Shown here one piece after another: positions 63,557-64,000 of a DNA stretch of 64,000 nt. The position numbers were made by a program, and so were the translations under genes. The stretch spans positions 1 to 64,000 of the forward strand of contig NZ_VOJI01000017.1 of the NCBI RefSeq assembly GCF_007923445.1, read 5' to 3'. Source of the DNA: Puniceibacterium confluentis (GTDB lineage Bacteria > Pseudomonadota > Alphaproteobacteria > Rhodobacterales > Rhodobacteraceae). Position 1 is the stretch's first letter. Each line of letters starts with the position of its first letter. The notes under the pieces were generated by a model. That model was not told the DNA's origin and made no database searches. It was given only the letters and a program-made list of their open reading frames with translations.

Positions 63557-64000
63557 ATGCTGGTCATCGCTATTGCCTTTGTCGCGCTGCTTGTCCTCGG
63601 GGTTCCGGTGGTCTTTGTTCTGGGCGCCTCGGCGGTCATCGCGCTGGTGACAACCACCGACGTGCCGGTGGCCATCGTCAGCCAGAGGGTCTTTGCCGGG
63701 CTGAACTCTTTCACGCTCATGGCGATCCCTTTCTTCGTGTTTGCCGGTGTGATCATGGACGCGGGCGGCATCTCGCGCCGGATCGTCGAATTCGCCTCGG
63801 CGCTGATCGGCTGGATGGTGGGCAGTTTGTACCAGGTGTCCTGCCTGGCCGCCGCCGGTCTTGCCGCGATCTCGGGGTCGGGGTCGGCGGACACCGCCGC
63901 GATCTCGGCCATCATGCAGCCGCAGTTGCGGCGCCGTGGCTATGACGTGGATTTTGGCGCGGCGCTGATCGCCTGCGCCGGGTCCATCGCCCAGGTGATC
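63557..64000 (+). CDS. dctM: TRAP transporter large permease (DctM type), system 2 (partial)
   Basis: First 148 residues only; the gene runs out of the window in frame. NSFTLMAIPFFVFAGVIMDAGGISRR and SGSGSADTAAISAIMQPQLRRRG match the system-1 DctM nearly motif for motif. Confidence 0.93.
   Translation, partial: MLVIAIAFVALLVLGVPVVFVLGASAVIALVTTTDVPVAIVSQRVFAGLNSFTLMAIPFFVFAGVIMDAGGISRRIVEFASALIGWMVGSLYQVSCLAAAGLAAISGSGSADTAAISAIMQPQLRRRGYDVDFGAALIACAGSIAQVI

Overview
The window looks like an alphaproteobacterium of the Rhodobacteraceae (Roseobacter/Paracoccus type). The indicators are the high GC content, glutathione-dependent formaldehyde oxidation (Gfa, class III alcohol dehydrogenase, S-formylglutathione hydrolase) controlled by an FlhS/FlhR-like two-component system, paired SoxYZ-like carriers, and a DnaA-like plasmid replication initiator beside RepA/RepB-type partition genes. 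Family names rest on motifs and gene context read by eye; no database search was run.

Region 1 (1-12.4 kb) is a serine-cycle and C1-tetrahydrofolate block. It holds the end of PEP carboxylase and glyA; divergent fhs and folD; an atypical LuxR-type regulator; a small ArsR/SRPBCC unit; then an apparent operon sga-mcl-mtkA-mtkB-hpr closed by a strong terminator. FolD probably does the work that MtdA/Fch do in Methylobacterium.

Region 2 (12.5-30.4 kb) is a lanthanide-type methanol oxidation locus. A seven-gene minus-strand array runs flhA (GSH-formaldehyde dehydrogenase), fghA, a class I cytochrome c, xoxF, xoxG, xoxJ and a CxxxCW protein. XoxF has the Asp-Tyr-Asp signature of lanthanide enzymes, and no mxaF or mxaI is present. 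Around it lie an ABC transporter with two solute-binding proteins, two YVTN beta-propellers, an MxaD-like protein, two fused SoxYZ-like carriers, a SoxH-like metallohydrolase and several exported proteins of unknown function.

Region 3 (30.4-42.5 kb) holds flhR, a FIST-domain protein and flhS, then gfa, then a MoxR/DUF58/DUF4381-like/vWA/vWA/TPR/BatD-like operon matching the mxaRSACKL maturation genes, and one exported unknown.

Region 4 (42.5-46.4 kb) is a replicon backbone: a DnaA-like initiator, an origin-like stretch with short iteron-like repeats, parA, parB and two copies of a parS-like palindrome fitting GTTNNNNGCNNNNAAC. The methylotrophy genes are therefore probably on an extrachromosomal replicon or chromid, or beside an integrated one.

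Region 5 (46.4-64 kb) is a catabolic island of unknown substrate: CaiB-type CoA-transferase, two acyl-CoA dehydrogenases, three MaoC-type proteins, three DHDPS-family lyases, an HpcH/HpaI aldolase, a dihydropyrimidinase-like amidohydrolase, a tautomerase, LysR and GntR regulators and two TRAP transporters, the second cut by the window end. The likely logic is TRAP uptake of a carboxylate, ring or amide opening, CoA activation, beta-oxidation-like steps and aldol or retro-aldol cleavage. No tRNA, rRNA, CRISPR array or insertion sequence was found.
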